Of a stretch of DNA of 5,275 nt, positions 5,055-5,275 are shown one piece after another. A model generated the notes under the pieces. That model worked only from the letters and a program-made list of their open reading frames with translations, had not been told where the DNA came from and did no database searches. The stretch lies in contig MHYD01000038.1 in NCBI GenBank assembly GCA_001824645.1, positions 11,787-17,061 on the forward strand, in the 5' to 3' direction. How positions within the stretch are numbered: position 1 is the stretch's first letter; each line of letters opens with the position of its first letter. The stretch comes from Planctomycetes bacterium RBG_13_46_10. GTDB taxonomy: Bacteria; Planctomycetota; Phycisphaerae; Sedimentisphaerales; Anaerobacaceae. Position numbers and translations under genes: made by a program.

Positions 5055-5275
5055 CGTCGTTTTATCTTTCCTCTTCGTTTGATGATTTGCTTTCGTTTTG
5101 AGCGTTGCTTTATTTTTCTGCCGCCCATCATAGCGGCGCTTAATGAGCTCATGTTAAATCCGCCTGAGAAAAGATTTTTGAGTCCGCCTAAAGTACCGCC
5201 GCTGACGGCTTTTAGCATGTCTCTGCTGCGCGTAAAGGTCTTTACCAGGCCGGAAACAGTGTTGGGTTCAACGCC
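5051..5275 (-). CDS. ffh: Signal recognition particle protein Ffh, C-terminal end (partial)
   Basis: Only the last 74 residues are in the window; the gene continues off the right edge. Ffh is the GTPase that, with SRP RNA, binds signal sequences on translating ribosomes and delivers them to FtsY at the membrane. The visible part begins at the final G of the conserved GSG of the M domain: GVEPNTVSGLVKTFTRSRDM follows the family pattern GSGxxxxxVxxLLKQFxxM. Next come a Gly/Met segment (SGGTLGGLKNLFSGGFNMSS, then AAMMGG) and a very basic tail (KIKQRSKRKQIIKRRGKIKR), which would suit RNA contact. The NG GTPase domain is not visible. The TGA overlaps the ATG of the next gene. The assignment rests on the M-domain pattern plus the neighbouring rpsP and trmD. 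Confidence 0.88.
   Translation of the reverse strand, partial: GVEPNTVSGLVKTFTRSRDMLKAVSGGTLGGLKNLFSGGFNMSSLSAAMMGGRKIKQRSKRKQIIKRRGKIKRR

Overview
The window is a single minus-strand gene cluster. It reads from right to left as the 3' end of ffh (SRP GTPase, M domain), a 105-residue protein of unknown function, a 1037-residue single-chain restriction-modification enzyme of the Type ISP/IIG kind, rpsP (ribosomal protein S16) and trmD (tRNA m1G37 methyltransferase). A strong intrinsic terminator lies 3' of trmD. No RNA gene, CRISPR array, transposase or att-like site was found.

Organism. The ffh-rpsP-trmD backbone is a common bacterial housekeeping arrangement. The moderate, uneven base composition, the S16 with a very long Ala/Lys/Glu tail, the absence of rimM between rpsP and trmD, and a repeat-like sequence after trmD make me lean towards a Planctomycetota (Phycisphaerae-like) genome or a related environmental lineage. 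This is a weak inference; nothing here fixes the phylum.

Layout. Positions 5051-5275 hold the ffh C-terminus. Its stop overlaps the start of the small ORF (4737-5054) as ATGA. The small ORF in turn overlaps the start of the R-M gene (1658-4771). An 85-base gap with an 8-bp inverted repeat and a good Shine-Dalgarno sequence leads into rpsP (934-1572). An 83-base gap with two back-to-back GC-rich hairpins leads into trmD (161-850). The last 160 bases hold a repeat-like segment, the terminator (70-97) and a short unassigned stretch.

How it fits together. Ffh, S16 and TrmD serve protein targeting, ribosome assembly and tRNA modification, and are often co-transcribed. The R-M gene is the outlier: a complete defence enzyme placed inside a translation operon in the same orientation, probably read from the ffh side. 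Points most worth a second look are this insertion, the small ORF whose C-terminal half aligns without gaps to the Ffh M domain but lacks its RNA-binding residues, the twin hairpins ahead of trmD, and the repeat-built S16 tail.
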